Under the pieces are notes generated by a model, which saw nothing but the letters and a program-made list of their open reading frames with translations, was not told the origin of the DNA and made no database searches. Shown here piece by piece: positions 49,833 through 59,181 of a stretch of 64,000 nucleotides of DNA (its first letter is position 1; each line of letters starts with the position of its first letter). The stretch comes from Acuticoccus sp051016205 (GTDB lineage: Bacteria; Pseudomonadota; Alphaproteobacteria; Rhizobiales; Amorphaceae). The translations under genes were made by a program, and so were the position numbers. The DNA lies in assembly GCA_051016205.1 (NCBI GenBank), contig CP136534.1, positions 5,890,001 through 5,954,000 on the forward strand. The letters run 5' to 3'.

Positions 49833-50831
49833 ATGAGCGAAGCTGCCACGACCCCGCCGCGCAAGGTTCAGCTGCCTGCGTTCGAACGCTACATCAACAT
49901 TATCGGCCCGCTGTCGCTGATCATTTTGCTCGCCCTGGCGATGGCGATCTTCCAGCCGCGTTTCTTCGCGCTGGCCAACCTGATGATCATCCTTCAGGAC
50001 GCGGCCATCTATATGGTCCTCGGCATGGCGATGACGCTGGTCATCACCGGCAAGGGGATCGACCTGTCCATCGGCGCGGTGGCGGCCCTTTCGGCCATCT
50101 GCATGGGCATGCTCATCAAAGACTATGGCTGGGGCCCCTACCCTGCAATGGTGGCAGCCCTCCTTGTGGGGCTCGCCTGCGGGCTCCTCAACGGGCTCGT
50201 CATCACCAAACTCAACGTGCCCGACCTCTTGGCGACCCTTGCCATGGACCTCGTCTATCGCGGCATTGGCCTTGTGCTTGCCGCTGGCGCCGTGTTGGCG
50301 CGCTTTCCAGAGCCGATCCCCTTCCTTGGCCGTGGCCGTGTGTTCGACACCGTTCCCACCGCAGCCATTGTGGGCCTCGGGGCGCTCCTCATCGGCTTTT
50401 TCATCTACCACCGCACAAAACTCGGCCGCTACGCTGCGGCCATCGGCGGCAATAGGGAAGCGGCGATGCTGACGGGCATCAACATCAACCGCCACAAGAT
50501 TGCCCACTACGCCTTGATGGGCCTTTGTGCCGCCATTGCCGGCATCCTGTTGACGGGGCGGCTCAATGCCATCCAGGCGACCGCCGCCCAGGGCTTTGCC
50601 CTCCACACCATCGCAGCGGTGGTGGTGGGGGGCACAGTCCTCTTCGGCGGCCGCGGCACCATGTTCGGCACCCTTGTGGGCGTTATCTTGCTGTCGATGG
50701 TGACGAACGCTCTGGTCCTGCTGCGCTTCCAGTTCTTCTGGCAGCTGGTGGCAGCAGGGCTCATCATCATCATCTCCATTGCCTTCTACACATGGCTACA
50801 GCGGCGGACGGGAGACACGCAGGACGAATGA
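49833..50831 (+). CDS. Ribose-type ABC transporter permease (system B)
   Basis: A 332-residue RbsC-like permease, with TLVITGKGIDLSIGAVAALS, LNVPDLLATLAMDLVYRGIG, the coupling loop GRYAAAIGGNREAAMLTGIN and VVVGGTVLFGGRGTMFGTLV. ATG 49833 was chosen because the frame upstream runs into the ATPase gene end. It lies 60 bp before its binding protein. Confidence 0.9.
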   Translation: MSEAATTPPRKVQLPAFERYINIIGPLSLIILLALAMAIFQPRFFALANLMIILQDAAIYMVLGMAMTLVITGKGIDLSIGAVAALSAICMGMLIKDYGWGPYPAMVAALLVGLACGLLNGLVITKLNVPDLLATLAMDLVYRGIGLVLAAGAVLARFPEPIPFLGRGRVFDTVPTAAIVGLGALLIGFFIYHRTKLGRYAAAIGGNREAAMLTGININRHKIAHYALMGLCAAIAGILLTGRLNAIQATAAQGFALHTIAAVVVGGTVLFGGRGTMFGTLVGVILLSMVTNALVLLRFQFFWQLVAAGLIIIISIAFYTWLQRRTGDTQDE

Positions 50832-50891
50832 ACCGCCGCCCCTTCACGCGAACACACGTCTCGCGAACCAAAAAAACCGGAGGAACGACCC

Positions 50892-52028
50892 ATGACCTTG
50901 AGCACACGCGCCCTTCTGGCAGGCGCCTTCACCCTTGCATTCGGTGCAGCGGCGGTGGCACAGACGCTACCCCTGAAGTCCCTGCCCGATGATGGCGAGC
51001 GCGACACCTGGTGGTACCACCAGGTGCAAACCGATGAAGAGCTTGCGGGCCTCCAGGAGATTGTCGGCGCACCGGCTGTGCCCATGGAGAACCCGCCCGC
51101 AGAGCCGATCTCCATCGCCGTCATCTACCCCAGCGAAGACGTGTCTGACTTCTGGCTGCGCTCGTACCTGTCCATGGAAGCGCGGCTGAAGGAGCTGGGC
51201 ATTCCCTTCGAGGCCACGCAGTTTGCCTCCAACATGGGCAACTTCCTGCTTCAGTCCACCTATGCCGAACAGGTGGCCCAGGAAGACTATGACTACGTCA
51301 TCTTCGGCCCGTCGGAGTTGATGGCACAGCAGGACGACATTCGCCGCCTGATGGATTCGGGCAAAAAGGTCATCGTCCTCAACTACGACACGCCCGTGCA
51401 GGCTTGGGGTGACGATCAACCGCTCCTCTACACCACGTTCAGTCACCTCTTCGGCGCGCTCAACATCTGCAACTGGGTGGTGGAGAATCTTGGGACCGAG
51501 GGCACCTACGCGATGATCCGCGGCATTCCCGGCGGGATCGACGACCAGCGCTCAGGCGGCTTCCAGACCTGCTTGGAAGAAAAGTCCAACTGGAAAATGG
51601 CCTACGAACACTATGGCGACTTCCAGCGCGAAGGCGGCTTCAACGGCGCACAGCTCATCATCTCCGGCTATCCCGAGGTGGACATGATCCACAACGCCAA
51701 CACCGCGATGGCGATGGGCGCCATCTCCGCCGTCCAGGCGGCCGACAAGGGCGATGATGTGTTCGTGACTGCCTGGGGTGGCACGGGCGACGAGCTGGAA
51801 GCCCTGCGCAAAGGTGAGCTTGGTGCAACCCCCATGCGCATGAGCGATGACGTGGGCGTCTCCATGGCCGAGGTGATCCGCGCCGATCTTGAAGGCCGCG
51901 CGGAGGAGATGCCACTGGTCTTCCTCGGCCGCATCGACATTGTCTCGGGCGACAGCGGCCCCGAAGTGGTGGACGCGTTCGAGAAAGAGGCCTTCCGCTA
52001 CACAGGTATCGGCACGCTGGAGCGCTAA
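50892..52028 (+). CDS. Periplasmic substrate-binding protein (system B)
   Basis: A 378-residue sugar-type binding protein with signal peptide MTLSTRALLAGAFTLAFGAA and cleavage near VAQT. The mature protein has an extra 50-residue N-terminal segment (SLPDDGERDTWWYHQVQTDE) before the first beta strand ISIAVIYPSEDVSDFWLRSY, longer than system A's protein. It has four conserved Trp/Tyr-rich positions and GIPGGIDDQRSGGFQTCLEE. ATG 50892 follows GGAGGAACGACCC. A terminator follows at 52102. Its ligand is unknown but likely related to that of system A. Confidence 0.9.
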   Translation: MTLSTRALLAGAFTLAFGAAAVAQTLPLKSLPDDGERDTWWYHQVQTDEELAGLQEIVGAPAVPMENPPAEPISIAVIYPSEDVSDFWLRSYLSMEARLKELGIPFEATQFASNMGNFLLQSTYAEQVAQEDYDYVIFGPSELMAQQDDIRRLMDSGKKVIVLNYDTPVQAWGDDQPLLYTTFSHLFGALNICNWVVENLGTEGTYAMIRGIPGGIDDQRSGGFQTCLEEKSNWKMAYEHYGDFQREGGFNGAQLIISGYPEVDMIHNANTAMAMGAISAVQAADKGDDVFVTAWGGTGDELEALRKGELGATPMRMSDDVGVSMAEVIRADLEGRAEEMPLVFLGRIDIVSGDSGPEVVDAFEKEAFRYTGIGTLER

Positions 52029-52101
52029 GCGAACGCAAGGCAGCAAGGAACCAGCGTCCGACCTCTACGCTGCCTGCGATCCGCTGGCGCTCATGGACTA
52101 C

Positions 52102-52139
52102 AAGGGCCGGGCTGCCGCGATGGCGCCCCGGCCCTTTTT
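52102..52139 (+). terminator. Intrinsic terminator after system B binding-protein gene
   Basis: Perfect 10-bp stem AAGGGCCGGG / CCCGGCCCTT, 15-base loop, followed by a T run (TTTTT including stem end). It ends the plus-strand ABC operon. Confidence 0.85.
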
Positions 52140-52295
52140 GTGCCGCAGCCCATTTCGTACGGCGGCACGCGAGGGGGCAAGCGGGTCCCACCCCACCGCA
52201 ATCTCCATCCCAAGGAGATGGGCGACGATGTTATGGCCAGTTCTGAGCGCCTGAACATCGATCTTTGGCGCAATGGTACGGCGGCAGAACAATGG

Positions 52296-53105
52296 TCAAC
52301 CGGACGCGGACTGAAGACCGCGCAAGGCAAAGAGCCTCCCCTTGCCCGCCAACACCGTCGTGTCGACCCCTGCGCGCTTCAAGCATCCCCAGAGGGTGAC
52401 AGCGACAGAATCAAGGACCGGGATGTGAAGTTCGCTCTCCAGTGCCGCGACGTGCTCGGCGCCGCGAAAGTTGGTGCAGACCACTGACACCGCCTCTGGC
52501 GCATGGGCGGCGACGGCACGCACAAGATCTGCCACCAAGTCGCCTGAGTATTCGGCGAACGAAAAGTTGCCCCTGTCCCCCAGGTGGCGTTCGGCCACCA
52601 CGTAAAGGCCCATGGTCTGGTAGGTGGCGATGATCTGGCGCTGCACATCCTCCGTGTAAGGGGTGATGAGACCAAGCTTGCTGACCTTGAGTGCCTCATA
52701 AACCTCCTGAAAACAAAGGCTCGTCGTGGTGGCGGCAATGCCCGTCTCATCCTCAATGGCCGCTTGAAGGGCCTGATCGGTGTCAAGGCCCAGCCAGCTG
52801 GCGGAGGTGCCGTTCCAGGCAATCACATCGCACTTGGCATCGGCCAGTTGGCGGGCGGCCGCAAGGACAGGCTCGCGCGCAAACTGATCGCGCGAGGCCT
52901 CCGACAAGGAAATCTCCAGCACCTTCAACCGCGCAAAGTGGGCGCTCACCGACCCACCGAGGTCGTGCAGAAGGCTCGCCGTCACAGGCTCAAGCACGGT
53001 GTTGGAGGACGGAACGATCATGCCAATCCGCGTCCAGTGGGCGGCAGGATGGTCGCGCCGATCGTGTCCCCCCGGTGTGCGCGTCTCCAGCGTTGGCGTG
53101 TCCAT
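52296..53105 (-). CDS. Asp/Glu racemase superfamily enzyme, arylmalonate-decarboxylase/maleate-isomerase-like
   Basis: A 269-residue cytosolic enzyme of the Asp/Glu/hydantoin racemase fold. The first half has RIGMIVPSSNTVLEPVTAS, as in maleate isomerase and arylmalonate decarboxylase, and NGTSASW (residues 98-104), where racemases carry a Cys but AMDase has Gly-Thr-Ser. The second-half Cys210 in VVCTNFRGA is present and Tyr150 is in LITPYTEDV. One cysteine plus GTS favours an AMDase-like decarboxylase or isomerase over a two-cysteine racemase, but this is inference. ATG 53105 follows AAGGA. It is divergent from the TRAP operon with a 110-bp gap. Confidence 0.8.
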   Translation of the reverse strand: MDTPTLETRTPGGHDRRDHPAAHWTRIGMIVPSSNTVLEPVTASLLHDLGGSVSAHFARLKVLEISLSEASRDQFAREPVLAAARQLADAKCDVIAWNGTSASWLGLDTDQALQAAIEDETGIAATTTSLCFQEVYEALKVSKLGLITPYTEDVQRQIIATYQTMGLYVVAERHLGDRGNFSFAEYSGDLVADLVRAVAAHAPEAVSVVCTNFRGAEHVAALESELHIPVLDSVAVTLWGCLKRAGVDTTVLAGKGRLFALRGLQSASG

Positions 53106-53215
53106 AAGGGGTCCTTCCGTTCGCACTGGCGTCAGGGCGGCAGCGGCCGTTTCAACCCTGTGGCACGAGAGTTGCAATTCTTTGGCCAGCGGAACACAAC
53201 GGGAGATCTCGATCA

Positions 53216-54250
53216 ATGAAGACGCTCGCAATCAGCGCCATGGCCTTCGCGCTCGCGGCAAGTCCTGCCCTCGCCGAGACTGGCCTTAGGGTCGCCGGTA
53301 ACTTCTCCCAGAACCAAAAGCACATCGCCATCGAACAAGGCTTCTTCGAGTCGTTGCCTGAAACCTCTGGCGTCGACTTGGCCGTCAACTACAACCCCAT
53401 GGACGTTGTGGGTGTGCGCGCGCCCGATGCGCTGCGCCTTCTGCGGGCCGGGACATTCGACGTCATGTCGGTGCAGATCGGGATGGCCTCGCGCGATGAT
53501 CCCTTCTTTGAGGGCATCGACCTCATTGGTGTCTCCACGGACATGGATCAGCTCGAAAAAGCCGTTGGCGCCTACCGTGAGGCGTTCGATGAACGGCTTC
53601 AGGAGCGGTTCAACGCCAAGGTTCTGACGCTGTGGCCGTTCGGCCCGCAGGTGTTTTACTGCAATGCGCCCATCACCTCCGTCTCAGACCTTGACGGTTT
53701 GAAAGTGCGCTCGTTCACGCCATCCATGTCGGCCATGCTTGAGCATTTTGGCGCGACGCCCATCACATTGCAGTTTTCCGAAGTCTATCCGGCGCTGCAA
53801 AAAGGTGTTGCCACCTGCGGGGTGACCTCTCCCACCTCAGGCAACACTGGCAAATGGCCTGAGGTGACAACGCACTTCCTGCCGCTTTCGGTGTCAGGTT
53901 CCGTCCAGGGCCACTTCATGAACCTTGATAAGTGGAACAGCTTTTCCGAAGAAGAGCAGGCGGCGCTGACAGACGCCTTCGACGCGCTGCAAGCGGAGAT
54001 GTGGGCGCTTGCCCGCACCGCCAATGGCGATGCCATCGCCTGCAACGTGGGCGATGAGTCCTGCACCGATCACACCAAGTTCGACATGCAGATGGTGACG
54101 CTCACCGACGAGGATCAGGCAAAAATCGCCGAAGCCGCAAAAGAAGCGGTGCTGCCCATCTGGCGCGACACCTGCAACGCCGTCGACCCCGAGTGCACAG
54201 CGAAGTGGAACGAGACCGTGGGCGCTGCCGCCGGCCTCACCATCGAATGA
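53216..54250 (+). CDS. TRAP transporter periplasmic binding protein (DctP family)
   Basis: A 344-residue extracytoplasmic receptor of a TRAP transporter. Signal peptide MKTLAISAMAFALAASPALA; mature features GLRVAGNFSQNQKHIAIEQG, DLDGLKVRSFTPSMSAML with the conserved ligand-binding Arg, LQFSEVYPALQKGVATCG and HFLPLSVSGSVQGHFMNL. ATG 53216 follows GGGAGATC. Cys pairs near the end (ACNVGDESC, DTCNAVDPEC) probably form disulfides, unusual for DctP. It begins dctP-dctQ-dctM-amidohydrolase. Confidence 0.9.
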   Translation: MKTLAISAMAFALAASPALAETGLRVAGNFSQNQKHIAIEQGFFESLPETSGVDLAVNYNPMDVVGVRAPDALRLLRAGTFDVMSVQIGMASRDDPFFEGIDLIGVSTDMDQLEKAVGAYREAFDERLQERFNAKVLTLWPFGPQVFYCNAPITSVSDLDGLKVRSFTPSMSAMLEHFGATPITLQFSEVYPALQKGVATCGVTSPTSGNTGKWPEVTTHFLPLSVSGSVQGHFMNLDKWNSFSEEEQAALTDAFDALQAEMWALARTANGDAIACNVGDESCTDHTKFDMQMVTLTDEDQAKIAEAAKEAVLPIWRDTCNAVDPECTAKWNETVGAAAGLTIE

Positions 54251-54894
54251 ACCAAGCCAATGGGGAGCCGCCGGCCGATGCGCCGGCGGTGAACCCGCTG
54301 CAAAGCGTGTTTGCCGGGCCGAGCCGCGTGGGGGCCATCCTCGCCGGCTGGGCCCTTCTTGGGCTTGCCGTCCTTGTCGGGGTGGAGGTGATCTTGCGCA
54401 AGGTGTTCTCCGCCTCGCTGCAAGGGGCAGACGAACTGGGCGGCTATGCCGTTGCCGTGGTGGCGGCGTTCGGGTTCGGCTGGACGTTGCTGGAGCGCGC
54501 TCACATTCGCATCGACATTTTCGTCGGCATCCTGCCAAGGGCGGTGCGGCTTGCGCTGGACGTCCTGTCGCTGGCAGCCATTGCGACCTTCGCGGTCTTC
54601 ATGGCCTGGCGCAGTGCCGTCGCGCTTCAGGAAAGCATCGAGTTTCAGAGCCTGTCGGGAACGCCTTTGATGACGCCCTTGTGGTGGCCTCAGTCGATTT
54701 GGGTCGCCGGCCTCATCGTGTTTGCCATTATCGCCGCTGCCGCCTTCATCCATGCGGTGTGGCTGATTGCGACCGATCCCGCCCGCCTCGACCGTTGGTA
54801 CGGCCCACGCTCGCTGAACGATGAGCTTGAGGAGGAGAAGAAGTCCCTGCGTGAGCGTGGTGTCGGCGACCCGCAGGCGGACCGGACCTCGTGA
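54247..54894 (+). CDS. TRAP transporter small permease (DctQ family)
   Basis: A 215-residue four-helix membrane subunit. Hydrophobic segments surround GADELGGYAVAVVAAFGFGWTLL and HIRIDIFV, the signature of DctQ. ATG 54247 overlaps the DctP stop (ATGA). A charged cytosolic tail (ELEEEKKSLRERGVGDPQAD) is longer than in most DctQ proteins. Confidence 0.9.
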   Translation: MNQANGEPPADAPAVNPLQSVFAGPSRVGAILAGWALLGLAVLVGVEVILRKVFSASLQGADELGGYAVAVVAAFGFGWTLLERAHIRIDIFVGILPRAVRLALDVLSLAAIATFAVFMAWRSAVALQESIEFQSLSGTPLMTPLWWPQSIWVAGLIVFAIIAAAAFIHAVWLIATDPARLDRWYGPRSLNDELEEEKKSLRERGVGDPQADRTS

Positions 54895-56192
54895 TCGACG
54901 GACCCACCGCCCTCCTCGGCTTCGGGCTGATGCTTGCCATGATGCTGGTGGGCATTCCCGTTGCCGCGGCATTGTTCCTGACAGCTGCGCTCGGCGGGCT
55001 CCTTTATCTCGGTCTGCCGACCCTGATGGTGTTCGGCAGCAACACTTGGAGTGTGCTGAACGACTTCATCCTCACGTCCATCCCGCTCTTCATCCTGCTT
55101 GGGGAGATCCTGCTGCGCTCCGGCATTTCCGACAGGATGTATGGGGCGCTGGGCGGACTGGTGGGGCGCTGGCCCGGCGGTCTGTTCCACACCAACATTG
55201 CCTCAAGCGGGCTGTTTGCGGCGGTGTCGGGCTCGTCTGTGGCAACGGCGGCGACCATAGGAACTGTGGCGCTGCCAGCATTGCGCGAGCGAGGGTATGA
55301 CGAGCGGATGGCGCTCGGCTCCATCGCTGCGGGGGCGACGCTCGGAATCTTGATCCCGCCATCCATCAACATGATTATCTACGGGTCGATGAGCAACACG
55401 TCCATCGGCCAGCTTTTTATCGCAGGTCTCATTCCTGGCGCGATCCTTCTTGCCTTCTTCATGGGCTGGATTGTGCTTGCCACGCTTCTTCGTCCGGGGC
55501 TTGCTGGCGAAGCTGCCGAAGCGCTTTCGCTCCGTCAGCGCCTGTTGAGCCTTGTTCACCTGGCGCCGCCGGTCTTCATCTTCGTCATTGTCATGGGCAG
55601 CATCTACTTCGGCTGGGCAACGCCGACGGAGGCTGCATCGTTGGGGGTGCTCGCAGCGCTCGTGATGGCCGCCATGCAAAGGCGGCTCTCCATTGCGATG
55701 CTGCACGGCGCGTTCCTGTCCACCGTGCGTCTGTCGGCGATGATCTTGTTGATCCTCGTCGCCGCGCAGTTTTTAAACTTCATCATCGGCATCATGGGCG
55801 TGCCCCAAGCGTTGACGGCGCTGGTGGCAAGCTTTGCATCGACGCCGCTTGAGGTGATGCTGCTCCTGGTTGTGTTCTACCTTGTTCTGGGTTGCTTCCT
55901 TGAAACGCTGTCCATGATGGTGGCAAGCATTCCCGTGGTCATGCCCATCGTGCTCCACTTTGGCATCGACCCTGTGTGGTTCGGCGTGTTCCTGGTCATC
56001 ATGATGGAGGTGGCGCTCATCACGCCGCCCATCGGTATGAACCTTTACGTGGTCCAGGGCGTGCGCGGGCAAGGGCCGTTGACCGACGTCATCATCGGCG
56101 CGTTGCCGTTTGTGGTGATCATGCTTGCCATGGTGGCGCTGTTGATTGCCGTCCCGCAGATCGCAACATTTCTGCCGGAGCGCATGTTCTGA
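54891..56192 (+). CDS. TRAP transporter large permease (DctM family)
   Basis: A 433-residue inner-membrane permease with twelve or so hydrophobic segments. Family features: LTSIPLFILLGEILLRSGIS, SGLFAAVSGSSVATAATIGT, IAAGATLGILIPPSINMIIYG, GWATPTEAASLGVLAALV and VALITPPIGMNLYVVQGV. GTG 54891 overlaps the DctQ stop (GTGA). It is a sodium-type symporter with DctP/DctQ; the substrate is a carboxylate of unknown identity. Confidence 0.92.
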   Translation: MIDGPTALLGFGLMLAMMLVGIPVAAALFLTAALGGLLYLGLPTLMVFGSNTWSVLNDFILTSIPLFILLGEILLRSGISDRMYGALGGLVGRWPGGLFHTNIASSGLFAAVSGSSVATAATIGTVALPALRERGYDERMALGSIAAGATLGILIPPSINMIIYGSMSNTSIGQLFIAGLIPGAILLAFFMGWIVLATLLRPGLAGEAAEALSLRQRLLSLVHLAPPVFIFVIVMGSIYFGWATPTEAASLGVLAALVMAAMQRRLSIAMLHGAFLSTVRLSAMILLILVAAQFLNFIIGIMGVPQALTALVASFASTPLEVMLLLVVFYLVLGCFLETLSMMVASIPVVMPIVLHFGIDPVWFGVFLVIMMEVALITPPIGMNLYVVQGVRGQGPLTDVIIGALPFVVIMLAMVALLIAVPQIATFLPERMF

Positions 56193-57694
56193 CGACGACC
56201 CTCCTCCTGCCCGACGCGGTCCTGCCCGACCCACCCAGCGCGCGGGTCGAACAGGGCTGGGCGGTTGCCGTGAGGGGCTCGTCGGTGGCGGCGGTGGGGC
56301 GGGCCGAAGCGCTCACCGCGCAGCACCCCGAGGCCGAACGGGTGGCGCTTGCCGGCACGGTCTTGCTGCCGGGCCTCATCAATGCGCACCAGCATGGACG
56401 CGGGCTCAGCCAGATCCAGCTCGGCTTTCCCGATCTCCCCCTGGAGCGCTGGATCAACGCGCGCCGACGGCGTGGAGCGCCCAACGGGGCCGCGTTCACC
56501 AAGTTGGCGGCAGCGCAGATGATTGCCAATGGCGTCACCTCGACCGTCCACGCCAACTATGCCTACGGCACAGGGGACTATGAGAGCGAAGCGCGCGGGC
56601 AGATCGCCGCCTACGTTGAGGCGGGTCTGCGGGTGACCTTTTGCGTCGGCGCGCAGGACCGCGGATTTGTCGTCTACCCACCCTTCCACATTGATGATCT
56701 TGGCGACCTGCCTGAGCCGGCCCGCCGCCTAGCGGCAACTGCCGTTTCCCCATATGCGCCCGACACGCCCACACTCATGGCGTTGATGGACCGCCTCCTC
56801 GCCGATTATGGCGGCCATGCCCTTGTAACGCTGTGCTGGGGACCGGCCGGACCGCAGTGGGTGTCCGACGACCTCTTGCGCACCATCGGCGCCCACGCCA
56901 AGGCCAATGGGCTCGGCATTCACCTCCACTGCCTGGAGAGCCCAACGCAGGCCGACGTTTGCCGACGCCTCTACCCTGAAGGCACGTTGGCCCATCTGGA
57001 GGGGCTTGGCGTTCTGGGACCTCGGACCGTCCTGGCCCATGCCGTTCATGTGACGGGGGAGGACATTGCCGTTGCCGCATCCACCGGCGTCACCGTGGTG
57101 CACAATCCGGGGTCAAACCTGCGCCTTGGCAACGGCATTGCCCCCGTTGGTGCGCTTGTCGCCGCCGGCGTCCCCGTCGCGCTCGGATCGGACAACACAG
57201 CCGCAAGCGACAACGAGGACCTTCTTGCCGAGCTGAAGCTGATGGCCGTCCTCGCCCGCGCGCCACCCCACGCCGCATGGCTTGATGCCGGCGCGCTGCT
57301 TGCCGCAGTCACCACCCATGGTTCGAGGGCCATGCAGCATCCTGATACGCTGGGCCGCATTGCCCCTGGCCTTCCAGCCGACCTCATCGCGCTGGATCTT
57401 GCCCCGCCACGTGGTGCCTATTGCGACCCTGACACCGGCCTGGCCGATGCCATCGTCACCCGCGCCACAGGCACTGATGTTCGCTTTGTCATGACCGCAG
57501 GGCAGGTGCTTTGGCGCGACGGCCGGCACATCGGCCTCGATCTTCCTGCCATAGAGGCGGAGGCCGCCGCCGTTGCAAATAGGGAGCGGCTATCGCGGAA
57601 CCCGGATGCGCAAACCGCCACCGCAGCGCTCGACGCCGCACTCGCCAAACTCTACGGGATCAGCCGCCCATTCAGTGCCCGACCCACCGGGTGA
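56189..57694 (+). CDS. Amidohydrolase (TrzA/AtzA-type), probable CTG start
   Basis: A 501-residue cytosolic metal-dependent deaminase or hydrolase. Metal residues: INAHQHGRG (HxH), HLHCLES, LAHAVHV and LGSDNTAAS (Asp). The N-terminal composite domain (TLLLPDAVLPDPP) starts right after the DctM stop, with no ATG, GTG or TTG in frame. CTG 56189 overlaps the DctM TGA and has GGAG eight bases upstream, so a rare CTG start is proposed. It is co-transcribed with the TRAP genes and probably acts on the imported compound. The 3' end overlaps the convergent amidohydrolase by 23 bp. Confidence 0.85.
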   Translation: MTTTLLLPDAVLPDPPSARVEQGWAVAVRGSSVAAVGRAEALTAQHPEAERVALAGTVLLPGLINAHQHGRGLSQIQLGFPDLPLERWINARRRRGAPNGAAFTKLAAAQMIANGVTSTVHANYAYGTGDYESEARGQIAAYVEAGLRVTFCVGAQDRGFVVYPPFHIDDLGDLPEPARRLAATAVSPYAPDTPTLMALMDRLLADYGGHALVTLCWGPAGPQWVSDDLLRTIGAHAKANGLGIHLHCLESPTQADVCRRLYPEGTLAHLEGLGVLGPRTVLAHAVHVTGEDIAVAASTGVTVVHNPGSNLRLGNGIAPVGALVAAGVPVALGSDNTAASDNEDLLAELKLMAVLARAPPHAAWLDAGALLAAVTTHGSRAMQHPDTLGRIAPGLPADLIALDLAPPRGAYCDPDTGLADAIVTRATGTDVRFVMTAGQVLWRDGRHIGLDLPAIEAEAAAVANRERLSRNPDAQTATAALDAALAKLYGISRPFSARPTG

Positions 57695-59174
57695 AGCCGA
57701 CGTCCCGCGCGGCGGCGCGGCGGACCATCTCGCGATAGTAAGGCTCCAGCTCACCGGCCTGACGCTTCAGCGCCGCCGCCATGCGCCTAAGCTCGGGCTC
57801 AAGCAAACGGATTTCGCCAACAAGCGCGGCCTCGTCGATGGTTGAAACCTCCCCATTCTCCACGACAAGCCGGCCGTCGACGACGGTGTGACGCACGCCT
57901 CTCCCAGCCTCGCACAAAACAAGTTGGCGACGGACATCGTGCAGGGGCAGAAACGACGGCGCGTCATAGTCAAGAAGCGCAACATCCCCCGCGGCGCCAG
58001 GCTCAAGACGGCCGAGGGGTTCCGGCCGGCGCATCGCCCTGTTGCCGCCATCCCAGACCGCCTCGAGGATCTCCGCCGCCATAGGCCATCGCTCGAAGTC
58101 GGGCGTTGCGATGGCATGGACCGTCGCTGCGGCCTTCATGGCGCCCCACAGATTGTGGCTGTCGTCGCTGATTGCCTCGTCCGTGCCAAGGCAGATGGGA
58201 ACGCCTGCGTCACGCAGCGCGCGGAAGGGCATGACGCCGCTTCCAAGGCGCAGATTGCAGACGGGGTTGTGGGCCACCGTTGCGCCCGACTGGGCGAGGA
58301 GCGCGATGTCGTCTTCATCCACCCAAATGGCGTGAATCACCTGCATGTGCGGGCCGAGGATGCCAAGGTCGTCGGCAACGCGCACCAGCGAGCGCCCGTA
58401 CGTCTCCTCCCCCAACACCCTTTGAAGCTTGGTCTCAAGGATGTGGCACACGTAGGGGATGTCATGGGTGCGGGAGAGTTCGGCGAGCGCCACAAGATAG
58501 TCCGGGGTCCCGCGCTGGGGCGCTGAGCAGGAGACCGCTGCGCCAATCAATCCGCCTGCCGCACCATGCCAACGCTCGATGAGGTGGGCGTAGTGGCCCA
58601 GCATCCCTTCAGCGCTCTCGCGCGGGGTCGCCTCCATTTTGCGTTTCGCCTCAGAAGGCAGCAGGTCTTTCAGGAAGGGATACTTTTCGTACTCCACCAC
58701 AATGGGTTGATCGAGGGTGACGGTGGCGCGCATCCCGATCTCGGCATACGCGCCTGCCAGAGCATCGATGGCAGGCCGGAAGACAAGGGGCACAAAGAAG
58801 GCATCGTCCAGCACTGACGTGATGCCGAGCTTCAGCATTTCCGTGGCCCCTAGGAGCGTGCGGATGCGCACGAGCGCCGGGTCTTCCACCACCTCGGCGA
58901 GGGGCGGCACCTCGTAGAGCATGAAGATTTCCAGCGGCAGACCATCCAACGTCCCGCGCATAAGATTGCCGGGCGAGTGAACGTGCGCGTTGATGAGGCC
59001 GGGGATCGCCAAGCATCCACTGGCCTCAAGGACGGGCACGCCGCCTGCCGAAATCCCCTGGCCCACCGCAGCGATGATGCCCCGGCGGATCAAGATATCG
59101 CCCGTTACTGCCTCCGTGGCGTCCGCCGAGGGGAGGATCGCGGCACCTTTGATGAGGAGATCACCCGGCACCAC
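57672..59174 (-). CDS. Amidohydrolase (TrzA/AtzA-type)
   Basis: A 500-residue metal-dependent hydrolase, paralogous in family to the convergent one. HxH in LINAHVHSPGN, YVCHILETKLQRVLGEE, MQVIHAIWVDEDD and LGTDEAISDD carry the metal and catalytic residues; DVALLDYDAPSF and the small C-terminal domain are intact. GTG 59174 (GTG GTG CCG) follows GAGAGG at the end of the deacetylase gene. It is last in the Pot-type ABC operon. Typical substrates are amino-triazines, amino-pyrimidines, guanine or 5-methylthioadenosine; none can be chosen here. Confidence 0.88.
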   Translation of the reverse strand: MVPGDLLIKGAAILPSADATEAVTGDILIRRGIIAAVGQGISAGGVPVLEASGCLAIPGLINAHVHSPGNLMRGTLDGLPLEIFMLYEVPPLAEVVEDPALVRIRTLLGATEMLKLGITSVLDDAFFVPLVFRPAIDALAGAYAEIGMRATVTLDQPIVVEYEKYPFLKDLLPSEAKRKMEATPRESAEGMLGHYAHLIERWHGAAGGLIGAAVSCSAPQRGTPDYLVALAELSRTHDIPYVCHILETKLQRVLGEETYGRSLVRVADDLGILGPHMQVIHAIWVDEDDIALLAQSGATVAHNPVCNLRLGSGVMPFRALRDAGVPICLGTDEAISDDSHNLWGAMKAAATVHAIATPDFERWPMAAEILEAVWDGGNRAMRRPEPLGRLEPGAAGDVALLDYDAPSFLPLHDVRRQLVLCEAGRGVRHTVVDGRLVVENGEVSTIDEAALVGEIRLLEPELRRMAAALKRQAGELEPYYREMVRRAAARDVGFTRWVGH

Positions 59175-59181
59175 GCACCTC

